From Haloferax mucosum ATCC BAA-1512 (lineage in GTDB: Archaea; Halobacteriota; Halobacteria; Halobacteriales; Haloferacaceae), in assembly GCF_000337815.1 (NCBI RefSeq), contig NZ_AOLN01000011.1, forward strand, positions 186,001-250,000: a stretch of 64,000 bases of DNA. Direction: 5' to 3'. Within the stretch, counting starts at the first letter, position 1. Each line of letters opens with the position of its first letter. The translations under genes and the position numbers were made by a program. The notes below the pieces were generated by a model. The model was not told the DNA's origin and did no database searches. It saw only the letters and a list, made by a program, of their open reading frames with translations. Positions 17,844 to 27,582 of this stretch are shown in pieces.

Positions 17844-19031
17844 TCAGCGGAGTTGCGCGATACCGGCGTCAGTCCGTGGAAGGGAGTCGAGCGACCCGCG
17901 ACTGCGGATGATGTTGAACGCGGTCACGAGGTCGGACCGAGAGACGAGGCCGACGAGTTCTCCGGTCTCGTCAACGACCGGTAGGCGGCCGACACCGCGT
18001 TCTTGCATGAGGGCGATAGCGTCCATCGCGTCGGCGTCGGGGTCGATAGTCGTCAGTTCGTCGCTCATGATGTCGTCTACGCGGAAGGCGTCGCGTTCGA
18101 CTTCTTTGACTCCGCGGGCGTCGTCGAGCGTCACCATACCGATGAGGTCGCCGTTTCTGAGGACGGGGTAGCCCGTGTGGCGCTCGACGAACATCCGTTC
18201 GAGGAGTTCCGTGACCGACGTTCTTTCTTCGACCACGTCGAGGTTGTCGCGGGCGGTCATGATATCGCGGACGACGACATCTTGGAACGTCGCCTTGAGG
18301 ACGGTCTGTTGGGCCTCGCCCGACGCGCCCATGTAGATGAAGAAAGCGAGCGCGACGAGGAAGAGGTTGAAAAACAGCCCGAAGATTCCGAGGAGGAAGG
18401 CGAACACCTTCCCGACTTCGGCGGCCATCTGCGTCGCTTTCGCGTGTGGTCGAGTACGTGCGAGAAGCGCCCGGAGAACGCGGCCGCCGTCCATCGGGAA
18501 GCCCGGAAGCATGTTGAAGATGGCGAGCGAGACGTTCATCAACGCGAGGTAACCGAGGACGAACTGTGCGGGTCCTTGCGAGGCGGGGAGGAGCAGAAAT
18601 CCGGCGTAGGAGACGACCCCGATGGCGACGGAGACGATAGGACCGGCGACGGCGATCGTAAACTCCTGTTTCCAGTCTTCGGGAATCTCTTTGAATCGAG
18701 CGACGCCGCCGAACAGCCAGAGCGTGATGGATTCGATTTCGTAGCCGTATCGCATTGCGACGAGTGAGTGTCCAAATTCGTGGAGGAGCACGCCAGCGAA
18801 CAGGCCGATAGCGGCCGCGCCGCCGAGTATCCACTGGAGCGACCCGGTCGAGATGGCAACACCGTCGATATTCGTGCCGAAGAGTTGGTTGATGACGAGC
18901 GCGAGATTGGCGACGTCAGAGCCAATGAGCCACGCGAAAAGCGGGAGGACGATGAGGAAGGTGAGGTCCAACCTAATCGGGATGCCGAAGGCGCTACCGA
19001 TGCGGATTCCTCGCATACGCGTAGTAGCCAT
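17844..19031 (-). CDS. M50 (site-2 protease type) metallopeptidase with CBS domains
   Basis: The protein has 395 residues. The zinc motif HEFGH sits in a membrane helix (GVLLHEFGHSLVAM, about residue 85). The third ligand is in NMLPGFPMDGGRVLRALLA. About five membrane helices precede two CBS domains (VVRDIMTARDNLDVV.. and VDDIMSDELTTIDPD..). CBS domains usually bind adenine nucleotides and may control the intramembrane cleavage. The substrate is unknown. It is convergent with the CinA-like gene. Confidence 0.9.
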   Translation of the reverse strand: MATTRMRGIRIGSAFGIPIRLDLTFLIVLPLFAWLIGSDVANLALVINQLFGTNIDGVAISTGSLQWILGGAAAIGLFAGVLLHEFGHSLVAMRYGYEIESITLWLFGGVARFKEIPEDWKQEFTIAVAGPIVSVAIGVVSYAGFLLLPASQGPAQFVLGYLALMNVSLAIFNMLPGFPMDGGRVLRALLARTRPHAKATQMAAEVGKVFAFLLGIFGLFFNLFLVALAFFIYMGASGEAQQTVLKATFQDVVVRDIMTARDNLDVVEERTSVTELLERMFVERHTGYPVLRNGDLIGMVTLDDARGVKEVERDAFRVDDIMSDELTTIDPDADAMDAIALMQERGVGRLPVVDETGELVGLVSRSDLVTAFNIIRSRGSLDSLPRTDAGIAQLR

Positions 19032-19101
19032 GGGAGGGCCTTAAGCAGTCAGGCCAAAAGACAGGGGAAAGCTTACGCGGGCCGGCAATCGACGGGGAGA
19101 T

Positions 19102-19482
19102 ATGAGCGATTCCCGACCGAAGCCAGTGGTGAAGCGGAGCGCGGATGTCGAGTACGAGTCGGTGGGTGCGGCGGACGGAATGTCCAAGGGCGTCCTCATC
19201 TCCGACGACGACGGCGCGCCGAACTTCGCCATCCGGCGGTTCGTCCTCGACGCCGGCGCGTCGGTCCCGAAACACACGAACGAGGTCGAACACGAGCAGT
19301 ACGTCCTCTCGGGGCGGTACGTCGTCGGCATCGACGACGAAGAGTACGACGTCGAAGCGGGCGACTCGCTTTTGATTCCCGCCGGCGTCGTCCACTGGTA
19401 CCGAAACGAGTCCGACGAGGAAGGCTCGTTCCTCTGTGCCGTGCCGAACGGCGACGACGCAATCGAACTCACCGACGGATAG
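19102..19482 (+). CDS. Cupin domain protein
   Basis: The protein has 126 residues and a single cupin barrel. Motif 1 reads PKHTNEVEHEQYVLSGRYVV and motif 2 reads GDSLLIPAGVVHWYRN. The His and Glu ligands for a metal ion are intact. The substrate cannot be told; small stand-alone cupins can be enzymes or sensors. Confidence 0.85.
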   Translation: MSDSRPKPVVKRSADVEYESVGAADGMSKGVLISDDDGAPNFAIRRFVLDAGASVPKHTNEVEHEQYVLSGRYVVGIDDEEYDVEAGDSLLIPAGVVHWYRNESDEEGSFLCAVPNGDDAIELTDG

Positions 19483-19708
19483 GCGCTGGAACCTTCCATA
19501 TCTCGTTTTGTCACACTAAGTAGGTGACCACATACCTCGGATACTAGGTCGGGGCTAACAATCTGCAGTCAGTGTTAGTAAGTAGCAACAGTCTATCAGC
19601 AATCTTGTAACAAAGCGGCGGTGGCGCAGAGTGTCATCAAGAAGCGCAGTTAGTGCGCTTCGGGCGTCGGCAACCCGCTGTGGGAGAATCCGGCGTCACA
19701 CGAAACCC

Positions 19709-20761
19709 ATGCAACGAAGAACATATCTCAAGACACTTGCAGGAGTAGGAGCGCTCGGTGCGGTCGGTGTGGGTGCCCTCTCGGGAAACGCCGCCGCGAT
19801 GACCGTCAACATCGGTGCCGGAGACGTCAACGTGGGAACGAACGACGAAGGTGAAATCGACGCGGTCACCATCGACCCCAAATTCAGAGTCGAGTGGCGG
19901 AACTTCGACCAGACGGTCGCCAAGATATTCTACCTCGTCGAAGCCGCGGTCGAAGACGAAGACGGGCGGACACCCTACGAAGGCGGCTACCTCGGAGACG
20001 GCTTCACCCCGGTGTTCCGCGCGACTCCGTGGATAAACGCCAGTGCCCCGACGGGCGTCTCCGAGAGCGCACCGGGGACGACCGGTCACTACGAACTCAC
20101 CGTCCCGCTGTCGCAGGTCCTCGCTAACGACTCGCGCGTCTCGAACGCCGACACGTCTCGCCCCGTGCCGCGACCGTTAGACGTGTTCAACAACGCTGGT
20201 CGCCCGGATTACGAGAGTGTCGCGGACGGCGATTACCCTGCCGGGTCGCAAGCGAGCTATCTCGACGGGACCAGTATGGGCCCGGCGAGCGACGCCGAAT
20301 CGATGCTCGTGGACACGCAAGGACTCCCGCTCGTCAACAACTTCCCCGGAGCCAACGCGGGGTACTACGGCGCGGCTGGCGGCGTCTCGCAGTTCCGCGA
20401 TACGACCGAAGACGAACAGAAAAAAGAGACGAGAGTCTTCCTTCGGTACACGTTCGAACTCCAGCGGCCGAACGGCGACCCGACGACCGGCGCGTTCAGC
20501 GGCTTCGGCATCCCAGCGAGCGACTTTGACAGCGGCAACAGTCGAATCGTCTACCCGAGCGGCGGGTTGGGGAACTACGACTTCGAAGGCAACGGCTACA
20601 CCGCCTCCGGACTCTCGTATGCGACGCTCCGGAACTTCGCCGACCAACACGTCGGCATCACCGTCGCCACGACGGACTTCACCGTCAAAGTCGGCAACGA
20701 AACGTCCGAAGTCGGCGTCACCGGAACCAGCGGAACCGGTGCAGAAGCGCCGAGCACATAG
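19709..20761 (+). CDS. Tat-exported protein, unknown function
   Basis: The protein has 350 residues. The N-terminus (MQRRTYLKTLAGVGALGAVG) has a twin-arginine motif and hydrophobic core, so it should be exported folded. The mature part is acidic with many beta-strand stretches (ITVATTDFTVKVGNET near the end). I see no known catalytic motif. It stands alone, with about 225 nt of empty sequence before it. Confidence 0.78.
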   Translation: MQRRTYLKTLAGVGALGAVGVGALSGNAAAMTVNIGAGDVNVGTNDEGEIDAVTIDPKFRVEWRNFDQTVAKIFYLVEAAVEDEDGRTPYEGGYLGDGFTPVFRATPWINASAPTGVSESAPGTTGHYELTVPLSQVLANDSRVSNADTSRPVPRPLDVFNNAGRPDYESVADGDYPAGSQASYLDGTSMGPASDAESMLVDTQGLPLVNNFPGANAGYYGAAGGVSQFRDTTEDEQKKETRVFLRYTFELQRPNGDPTTGAFSGFGIPASDFDSGNSRIVYPSGGLGNYDFEGNGYTASGLSYATLRNFADQHVGITVATTDFTVKVGNETSEVGVTGTSGTGAEAPST

Positions 20762-20818
20762 TCAGTCCACTTTTTTCGAAGCGAACTGCTCAAATAACGC
20801 GAGAACACACCAACGGAT

Positions 20819-22873
20819 GTGTCTCAACAGGTCACCCGCGTCGATACGCTCTTTCTCCACCAGACGGGGGATAGCTATCTCGTCGTCGCCCGTCGGGACG
20901 GAAAGCGGGTGCTCCGCGGAAAACTCGAACTCAAAGAGACGAACGCGGGGCCGCGTCCGCTTCGCTTTCTCGTCATCCGAAAGGGCGAGGAGAAACCGCG
21001 CGACCCGAGCCAGTTCGTCGAACTCGCCCGGTCGGCCGCCCGAATCCGCATCTCACAGCAAACGTCGAAAGCCGGCCGCGAGGAACTCAAAACGATGTTC
21101 GACGGCTACCAGTTGGAGGCCGTCGCGGTGCGGACCTGTCGTCGGTGTGCCATCAACGGCCGGTATTCGCCCATCACCGACGACACGGCCATCAAAGCCG
21201 ACCACGAACACGTCTGTCGGGACTGTGCGGTCCGCGAACTCGAACAGGAACTCTCGTTCGCGGGAGGTCTCACGCAGGCGGCCCAAGAACGCCTCGAAGA
21301 ACTCCTCTACGAGACGGGCGACCTGACCAGAATCACGAACCTCTTGCAGGGCGAATTAGACCCCGACCTGACGAAGTTCGACACTATCAGCGCGACGACG
21401 GAGGACGTCGAATTGGTCGAGACGGAGACGCTCGACCTCCATCCGAATCTGCAGTCGATGCTGACAGACCGGTTCGAGACGTTGCTTCCGGTCCAGAGCC
21501 TCGCCATCGACAACGGCCTTCTCGACGGCGACGACCAACTCGTGGTGAGCGCCACGGCGACCGGGAAGACGCTCGTCGGCGAACTCGCCGGCATCAACCG
21601 GATGCTCGAAGGGAAGGGAAAGATGCTCTTTCTCGTCCCGCTCGTCGCACTCGCAAACCAGAAACACGAGGATTTTCAGGACCGCTACGGCCACCTCGGC
21701 AACGTGACGATTCGCGTCGGCGCGAGCAGAATCAACGACGACGGAAATCGCTTCGACCCGAACGCCGACATTATCGTCGGCACCTACGAGGGAATCGACC
21801 ACGCGCTCCGGACGGGCAAGGACCTCGGCGACATCGGAACCGTCGTCATCGACGAAGTGCACACGCTGAAAGAAGAAGAGCGAGGCCACCGCCTCGACGG
21901 GATGATTTCTCGGCTCAAGCACTTCTGCGAGACGCGAGCGGACCGGCGCGGCGGGTACGACGGCGCGCAGTGGATTTACCTCTCTGCGACCGTCGGGAAT
22001 CCGGCGTGGTTGGCACAGAACCTCCGAGCCAACCTCGTCGAGTACGAAGACCGACCGGTGCCCATCGAACGCCACGTCACCTTCGCCGACGGACAGGAGA
22101 AACCGCGCATCGAAAACCGCCTCGTCAGGCAGGCGTTCGACACCAAATCGTCGAAGGGCTATCGCGGCCAGACGATTATCTTCACCAACTCGCGGCGACG
22201 CTGTCACGAAATATCGCGGAAAATCGACTACAACGCCGCGCCGTACCACGCCGGACTGGACTACAAACAGCGCAAACGCGTCGAACGCCAGTTCGCCGAC
22301 CAGGACCTCGCCGCCGTCGTCACGACCGCCGCCCTCGCCGCCGGTGTCGATTTCCCGGCGTCACAGGTCATCTTCGACACGCTGGCGATGGGTATCGAGT
22401 GGCTCTCCGTACAGGAGTTCAGCCAGATGCTCGGCCGCGCCGGTCGCCCCGACTATCACGACAAAGGCGTCGTCTACCTGCTCGTCGAACCCGACACGAG
22501 CTACCACAACACGATGGAGATGACCGAAGACGAAGTCGCGTTCAAACTCCTCAAAGGCGAGATGGAGGAAGTCAGGACCGTCTACGACGAGTCCGCCGCC
22601 GTCGAGGAGACGCTGGCAAACATCGTCGTTGCCGGCAAGAAAGCGAAGGCGCTCAACAACCGAATGCTCGGGGAGATACCGACCACCCACACCGTCGGAA
22701 AACTCCTCGAATGGGACTTTATCGACGGTCTCGACCCGACACCGCTCGGTCTCGCTGTCACGAGGCAGTTCCTCTCGCCGAGCGAGGCATTCCGCATTCT
22801 CGACGGTATCAGAAATGGCTACTCGCCGTACGAAATCGTCGCCGACATCGAACTCGGCGAAGAAGGTCGATAA
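20819..22873 (+). CDS. Hel308-like DEAD/DEAH helicase with N-terminal zinc finger
   Basis: The protein has 684 residues. An N-terminal domain of about 200 residues has a CxxC...CxxC zinc finger (RTCRRCAING, HVCRDCAVREL). The helicase core follows: Walker A SATATGKTL, motif II VIDEVH, motif III YLSATVG, then QTIIFTNSRR, ALAAGVDFPA and QMLGRAGRPDY. The C-terminus is a winged-helix-like tail. The core places it in the superfamily 2 Hel308/Ski2 group, acting on branched DNA or RNA. Translation probably starts at the GTG (20819); the ATG two bases before is out of frame. Confidence 0.86.
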   Translation: MSQQVTRVDTLFLHQTGDSYLVVARRDGKRVLRGKLELKETNAGPRPLRFLVIRKGEEKPRDPSQFVELARSAARIRISQQTSKAGREELKTMFDGYQLEAVAVRTCRRCAINGRYSPITDDTAIKADHEHVCRDCAVRELEQELSFAGGLTQAAQERLEELLYETGDLTRITNLLQGELDPDLTKFDTISATTEDVELVETETLDLHPNLQSMLTDRFETLLPVQSLAIDNGLLDGDDQLVVSATATGKTLVGELAGINRMLEGKGKMLFLVPLVALANQKHEDFQDRYGHLGNVTIRVGASRINDDGNRFDPNADIIVGTYEGIDHALRTGKDLGDIGTVVIDEVHTLKEEERGHRLDGMISRLKHFCETRADRRGGYDGAQWIYLSATVGNPAWLAQNLRANLVEYEDRPVPIERHVTFADGQEKPRIENRLVRQAFDTKSSKGYRGQTIIFTNSRRRCHEISRKIDYNAAPYHAGLDYKQRKRVERQFADQDLAAVVTTAALAAGVDFPASQVIFDTLAMGIEWLSVQEFSQMLGRAGRPDYHDKGVVYLLVEPDTSYHNTMEMTEDEVAFKLLKGEMEEVRTVYDESAAVEETLANIVVAGKKAKALNNRMLGEIPTTHTVGKLLEWDFIDGLDPTPLGLAVTRQFLSPSEAFRILDGIRNGYSPYEIVADIELGEEGR

Positions 22874-22996
22874 CGACCGCTTTCGCTTCGATCGGGCGAC
22901 TGTCCGGCTCACTACTGCTACACGACCGTCACCTCGATACCGTCACTGGGTTCCGAATCCCGCACGCTTTTCGACCGTCAGTACGTCGGTTGGCGC

Positions 22997-24853
22997 GTGG
23001 TAGCGATAACGCCGGGTATCGTCGTCGTCTCCGTCATCATCCTCGCCGCATTGGTCTTCTTTGCGACCGAACCGGTCCCCGTCGATGTGACGGCAATCGG
23101 CGTGATGGTGACGTTGATGCTGGTCCAGCCGATTTCGGAGACGCTCGTCTCGGTCGGCCTCATCGGCGCACCCATCGTCCTCTTCGAGTCGTATCCGGGC
23201 GACGCGCTGTCGGGGTTCGCCAACACGGCGACGCTGACGGTCCTTGCGATGTTCATCCTGAGTGAGGGCGTCCAGCGAACCGGTATCATCCAGCTACTGG
23301 GCGCGAAGATTGCGTCGTTCACCGGCGACAGCGAACTCCGGCAACTCGGAGCGACCGTCGGCGTCGTGGGACCCATCTCCGGATTCATCAACAACACCGC
23401 CGCGGTCGCAATCTTGCTTCCGATGGTGACAGACCTCGCAGAACGCGGGAACACGTCGCCGTCGAAGCTTCTCCTTCCGCTGTCGTACGCCTCGATGTTC
23501 GGCGGCATGCTGACGCTCATCGGAACTTCGACCAACATTCTCGCCAGCGATGTCTACTCGCGTATCACGGGCGAAGCGCCCTTCTCGATGTTCGAGTTCA
23601 CCGCGCTCGGCGCGGTCGTCATGGCTGTCGGCATGGTCTATCTCCTCACCGTCGGCCGACGGCTCACACCCGAACGAATCGAACCCAGAGGCGACCTGAC
23701 CGAGGAGTTCGAGATGGCCGAGTACCTGACCGAAGTCACCGTCAGAGCGGACTCTCCGCTCGTCGGACAACAGGTCCAGCGGGCGCTCGTCGAGACGGAC
23801 TTCGACGTTGACCTCCTCCAACTGATTCGCGGGGATAGCGTCTTTCTCGAACCACTCGGACCGAAGGAGATTCAGGCGGGCGACGTATTCACGCTCAGAA
23901 CCGACCGCAACACACTCGTCGAACTGCTCGACGTAGAAGGTCTCGACCTCGTTCCGGCCACCGTCACCGAAAGCGAACTCGAACTCGCCGACGAAGGCCA
24001 GAACCTCGTCGAAGTCGTCATCGCGCCGGGGTCGTCGCTCGTCGGCGAATCTCTCGCAACTGCGAGTTTTAGACAGCGATACGACGCGACCGTGCTCGCG
24101 CTTCGCCGCGGCGGCGAGTTGATTCGACGGCGAATCGACAAACTCCCGCTTCGAGTCGGTGACACGCTTCTCGTGCAGGCGACTGCCAACAGCGTCGAAC
24201 GCCTCGACAACAACCGAAACTTCATCGTCGCCCAAGAAGTCGAGCGCCACGACTACCGCGAATCGAAGATTCCGGTCGCCGTCGGCATCGTCACCGGCGT
24301 TGTCGCTCTCGCCGCAATCGACTTTCTCCCAATCGTCGTCTCGGCGTTACTCGGGTCCCTTGCGATGGTCGCTACGGGCTGTCTTCGACCGACCGAACTG
24401 TACGATGCCGTCCAGTGGGACGTGATTTTTCTCTTGGCGGGCGTCATCCCTCTCGGCATTGCGATGGAGAACTCCGGCGCGGCGGAACTCCTCGCGGGAA
24501 TGGTCGTGATGAGCGGCAATTTCCTCCCATTGCTCGCAGTCCTCGGCGTGTTCTACTTCGTGACCGCGCTGTTGACGAACGTCATTTCGAACAACGCGAG
24601 CGTCGTGCTCATGATTCCGGTCGCTATCGAAGCCGCGGGGACACTCGGAGCCGAGGCGTTTCCGTTCGTCCTCGCCGTGATGTTCGCCGCATCGACGGCG
24701 TTCATGACGCCGGTCGGCTATCAGACGAATCTCTTCGTCTACGGCCCGGGCGGGTACAAGTTCTCGGACTACATTCGCGTTGGCGGGCCGCTCCAGTTGC
24801 TTCTCGGGGTCGTGACGACTATCGGAGTCGCGTATTTCTTCCCGCTAACCTGA
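22997..24853 (+). CDS. SLC13/DASS-type permease with two RCK-C domains
   Basis: The protein has 618 residues from a GTG. N-terminal helices include FATEPVPVDVTAIGVMVTL and the substrate-site SGFINNTAAVAILLPM..TLIGTSTN. Two TrkA-C (RCK_C) domains lie at about residues 215-310 and 315-405. The C-terminal helix bundle repeats the motif (NVISNNASVVLMIPV, TPVGYQTNLFVYGPGG). This layout is the DASS transporter fold with cytosolic regulatory domains. The substrate (sulfate, dicarboxylate or other anion) is not fixed by sequence. Confidence 0.9.
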   Translation: MVAITPGIVVVSVIILAALVFFATEPVPVDVTAIGVMVTLMLVQPISETLVSVGLIGAPIVLFESYPGDALSGFANTATLTVLAMFILSEGVQRTGIIQLLGAKIASFTGDSELRQLGATVGVVGPISGFINNTAAVAILLPMVTDLAERGNTSPSKLLLPLSYASMFGGMLTLIGTSTNILASDVYSRITGEAPFSMFEFTALGAVVMAVGMVYLLTVGRRLTPERIEPRGDLTEEFEMAEYLTEVTVRADSPLVGQQVQRALVETDFDVDLLQLIRGDSVFLEPLGPKEIQAGDVFTLRTDRNTLVELLDVEGLDLVPATVTESELELADEGQNLVEVVIAPGSSLVGESLATASFRQRYDATVLALRRGGELIRRRIDKLPLRVGDTLLVQATANSVERLDNNRNFIVAQEVERHDYRESKIPVAVGIVTGVVALAAIDFLPIVVSALLGSLAMVATGCLRPTELYDAVQWDVIFLLAGVIPLGIAMENSGAAELLAGMVVMSGNFLPLLAVLGVFYFVTALLTNVISNNASVVLMIPVAIEAAGTLGAEAFPFVLAVMFAASTAFMTPVGYQTNLFVYGPGGYKFSDYIRVGGPLQLLLGVVTTIGVAYFFPLT

Positions 24854-24901
24854 AACGAGGAACGAAACGCTTTACTCCAAGACGGGGAGAGACGTATATG
24901 C

Positions 24902-24974
24902 GGGACCGTGGGTTAGCCTGGTATACTTCGGGCCTTGGGTGCCCGTGACCCCGGTTCAAATCCGGGCGGTCCCA
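24902..24974 (+). tRNA. tRNA-Pro (TGG anticodon), integration target
   Basis: The acceptor stem GGGACCG pairs with CGGTCCC. The anticodon stem CGGGC/GCCCG carries loop CTTGGGT with anticodon TGG. The T-arm CCCCGGTTCAAATCCGGG is intact. A BRE/TATA (ACGAAACGCTTTACTCC) lies about 30 nt upstream. Its 3' end is repeated 28 kb away, so a mobile element has integrated here and restored the gene's 3' end. Confidence 0.95.
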
Positions 24975-24976
24975 TT
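24953..24976 (+). repeat. attL (3' end of tRNA-Pro)
   Basis: 24 bp identical to 53101-53124: the T-arm and acceptor 3' strand of the tRNA plus two bases. The bases diverge immediately on both sides of the repeat. Confidence 0.88.
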
Positions 24977-25010
24977 GGGTATATAAGTAAGCCGGCGTGC
25001 TTTGCCGGTT
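24977..25010 (+). promoter_or_regulatory. Promoter of the left-end operon
   Basis: GGGTATATAAGT begins immediately after the att core and is a strong TATA box. Transcription would start near 25008, before the small zinc-ribbon ORF at 25042. A 5-bp stem (CCGGC/GCCGG) follows at about 24992-25008. Confidence 0.5.
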
Positions 25011-25041
25011 GTTTTCCACCCGAAGAGACGGGGGTCTGCGC

Positions 25042-25137
25042 GTGACCCACGAGTGCCCCACGTGCGGTCATGACAGCGAAAAACTTCATCGCTGCGAGCA
25101 CTGTGGCCGGGACCTCGTCGGGAGTGATCAGCAGTGA
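25042..25137 (+). CDS. 31-residue zinc-ribbon protein
   Basis: The GTG-started ORF reads MTHECPTCGHDSEKLHR then CEHCGRDLVGSDQQ. Two CxxC knuckles 14 residues apart make a complete mini zinc ribbon. Its stop overlaps the start of the next gene (GTGA), the coupling seen throughout the element. It probably works with the replication protein encoded downstream. Confidence 0.65.
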   Translation: MTHECPTCGHDSEKLHRCEHCGRDLVGSDQQ

Positions 25138-27251
25138 GCGACGACGCTCCTGGCGAGGTCGTCGCGGAGTTCTCTGTCCTCGACGAAGCAGACATCGTCA
25201 CGTCGGACGAAGACGACACCGTCGCGTCCGCAGTTGAAGGCGAGTACACTCCAGACCACCTCGACGAAGACGTCCAGGACGAGCGCGACCGCATCGAGTT
25301 CGAGATGCCGGAGTACGTCGCGGCATGCCGCTACTGCCAGGCGACGTTCGAAACCGAAGAAGATGCACTCGCTCACGAATGGAACTGCGACCTCGAACCG
25401 ACCGGAGAGTGTCGCTTCTGTGGCGGCACACACATCCGCAAGGACGTCCGCGAGGACCACTTCTACTCGTGCGCCGAAGCCGAGCAACACGCCCGCCAAC
25501 TGAAGCGTGGGTCGCGTGCTCGGACGATGCGCGGACAAAACGCCACGCAGGGTCTCGCCGCACTCCGGCAGTTCCTACTCCCGCAAGAACACGAGTTCGC
25601 GGCGTACCTCAAGTGGGACAAGTCGCTGAAAACCTACTTCGGACTCGTCTCACTCTACAAAATGCACGATTTCGAGGAGCACGGAAACTTACGTGCTGGT
25701 CTCGAATATGGAGGCGAAGAGTGGACTATCGAGTTCGGTTACGCCGATAATCCCGGTCTCGCAGTCCCCGACGACGATACTGATCTTGGACCCTACGACT
25801 GGCGTCTCGAAGACGTCCCCGAGTTCCTCGTTCGGGTCTATCCCGCGAGCTACGACTCTTGGACGGCCGCGAAAGACGACAACCGAAAACGTGCATACTT
25901 CCGAGTCCGTCCGCGCTGGCCCGGTGTCGAGTCGAAAAGCGGGAAGTCGATTCCGAACCCGCACGGTATTCTCGGCGTGGACGTCGAGACGCGCGGGAGC
26001 TACTTCGAATTCACAGACTACCCGAGCCTACTCTACCACGCGCTTGCCGAACTGCGAGAGCGGCAAAACGCCTTTGGATGGAACTCGTTCACCGAGATCA
26101 ACGCGGAGTTGTGCCACCCCGATAGCCTTCACGCCTCGTCGAACATCACCGACGCGGAGCTGTACGTCCGCGCGAAGAAGGGCGAGACCGGCAAGGTGTT
26201 CGCTATCGACGGGACACTTCACCGGATTTCGTTACTGTTGAGCCGTGAGCGGAGCGGCTACGCGAAGAGTGTTCGAGATGATACGGGATGCGAAGGGTAC
26301 TACCACACGGCGACGATCTGCGCGATGCGCGCCGCCGAGGTCGTCGGTGGACACGAACTCCCGAAGGAGTTCAAACACTACCACGTCCGCAACCCCGATG
26401 CCGTCGAAGGAACGCCACTGGAGAACCCGAAGATTGGTGTCTCCTATCAGAACTCGCTGTACGACGATGTCCTCCGATTCAAGGACGTCGAGAGCCTTTA
26501 CAAGGAACTCGAAGAGGGATTACTGAACGTCCTGAACTGGTCCGACCTCCCGGTGACACCGGACCACCAGAAGTACGTCGCGGACGACTACTTCCGCGTC
26601 GACGGCGAGGCCCGAATGGTCAAAGTCATCGATAACCCGCTGCCGCGTATCGCCCAGCAACAGGACGACGAGGTTCGGCTGTTCGCCGCCGCGAACAACC
26701 TCTACGAGACCGACGTGTCGATTGCCGACGAGTTGGTGACCGACGGCGGCCAAATCTCGCCGGCCGACCTCGCCGAGCGGATTGGCGTCCACATCGATAC
26801 CGTCTATCGCGCGCTGAAGCGCCTCGGCGACCTCGTGATTCACGAATACGGTCACGTCGAGCTCGCTTCGAAGCACATCGCGGAGGGGATCGTCGAGCAC
26901 ATCGAGTCCGCTCGACGCTCGGTCTCCGCGACACTCGAAGAAGCGACGGAGGATATCATCCGCGCAGACACCTACGGCGATGGTGACGGTCCGTGGGAGC
27001 GCTGGCTTCGGAATTACGTCCGCGAGCGGGCAGATAACCGTGAGGACGGACGTGAACGCCTTGAGCTTGCACCGCAGGCGACGCGCCAGGAGGTCAAGCG
27101 TATCCTTCGGACGGGTGCCGCGAAGTGGGCAGAGGTGACTGGGAACGACTGGAAGCAGTTCGCCCGCGAGTTCGCTGTTGTCGGTGAGGCCTACGACACC
27201 TCCGCTCCGTTGACATACAGCTTCGGTGAACTGCGTCAGCTCGTCGGCTGA
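25134..27251 (+). CDS. Large zinc-finger/winged-helix protein, probable replication protein
   Basis: The protein has 705 residues. After an acidic N-terminus come Cys/His clusters (ACRYCQATFETEEDALAHEW at about 66, then ECRFCGGTH). The central 400 residues have no motif I recognise. A winged helix follows near residue 545 (ISPADLAERIGVHIDTVYRA, then LKRLGDLVIHEYG). Proteins with this layout are common at one end of haloarchaeal integrated elements, and I take it to be the replication initiator or its helper. That is inference from position and domains; no nuclease or helicase motif is visible. Confidence 0.6.
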   Translation: MSDDAPGEVVAEFSVLDEADIVTSDEDDTVASAVEGEYTPDHLDEDVQDERDRIEFEMPEYVAACRYCQATFETEEDALAHEWNCDLEPTGECRFCGGTHIRKDVREDHFYSCAEAEQHARQLKRGSRARTMRGQNATQGLAALRQFLLPQEHEFAAYLKWDKSLKTYFGLVSLYKMHDFEEHGNLRAGLEYGGEEWTIEFGYADNPGLAVPDDDTDLGPYDWRLEDVPEFLVRVYPASYDSWTAAKDDNRKRAYFRVRPRWPGVESKSGKSIPNPHGILGVDVETRGSYFEFTDYPSLLYHALAELRERQNAFGWNSFTEINAELCHPDSLHASSNITDAELYVRAKKGETGKVFAIDGTLHRISLLLSRERSGYAKSVRDDTGCEGYYHTATICAMRAAEVVGGHELPKEFKHYHVRNPDAVEGTPLENPKIGVSYQNSLYDDVLRFKDVESLYKELEEGLLNVLNWSDLPVTPDHQKYVADDYFRVDGEARMVKVIDNPLPRIAQQQDDEVRLFAAANNLYETDVSIADELVTDGGQISPADLAERIGVHIDTVYRALKRLGDLVIHEYGHVELASKHIAEGIVEHIESARRSVSATLEEATEDIIRADTYGDGDGPWERWLRNYVRERADNREDGRERLELAPQATRQEVKRILRTGAAKWAEVTGNDWKQFAREFAVVGEAYDTSAPLTYSFGELRQLVG

Positions 27252-27582
27252 CGTTCCGTCTACCGAGTGGCAACGCTATCTTTCCAGTGTAGATGCGGCT
27301 TCTTTTGCAGGTTTTTCACTGCCGTAGCGACTGCAATTTTCTGGACGTCGTCTCGACCGCCCAGCGACCGCGACCGCCGTCACTTCGAATCCGGGGGGTC
27401 CCCCCTGATTCTCCGTTAGATGTGTGGCTAAAGAGCCACACTCCAAGATTACCGGAGTCTGCTGCGCAGACTCCAGATGAAACAGATGAAACGAGGGTCG
27501 CCGCGCCTACTCGGCGCGGCTTGCCCGCGCGAAAATTTTTCTTTAGACTGTAGATACGTATTGGAAACACATCAAAAAGGTT
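27252..27582. other. Non-coding region with four consecutive hairpins
   Basis: Between two convergent genes lie four inverted repeats in 134 nt: 27387-27411 (GAATC, six G, one T, six C, GATTC); 27422-27441 (GTGTGGCT/AGCCACAC, 4-nt loop); 27454-27474 (GGAGTCTG/CAGACTCC, 5-nt loop); 27500-27520 (GCCGCGCC/GGCGCGGC, 5-nt loop). All arms pair perfectly apart from one C/T mismatch in the first. A T-rich run (27534-27543) follows. It could be a replication origin, a structured RNA, or a two-way terminator. Confidence 0.7.

Noticed and set aside
21145-23265. 706-codon frame on the plus strand overlapping the helicase
   Set aside because: Arg/Pro-rich translation typical of an out-of-frame reading of a high-GC gene; the helicase frame has all motifs.
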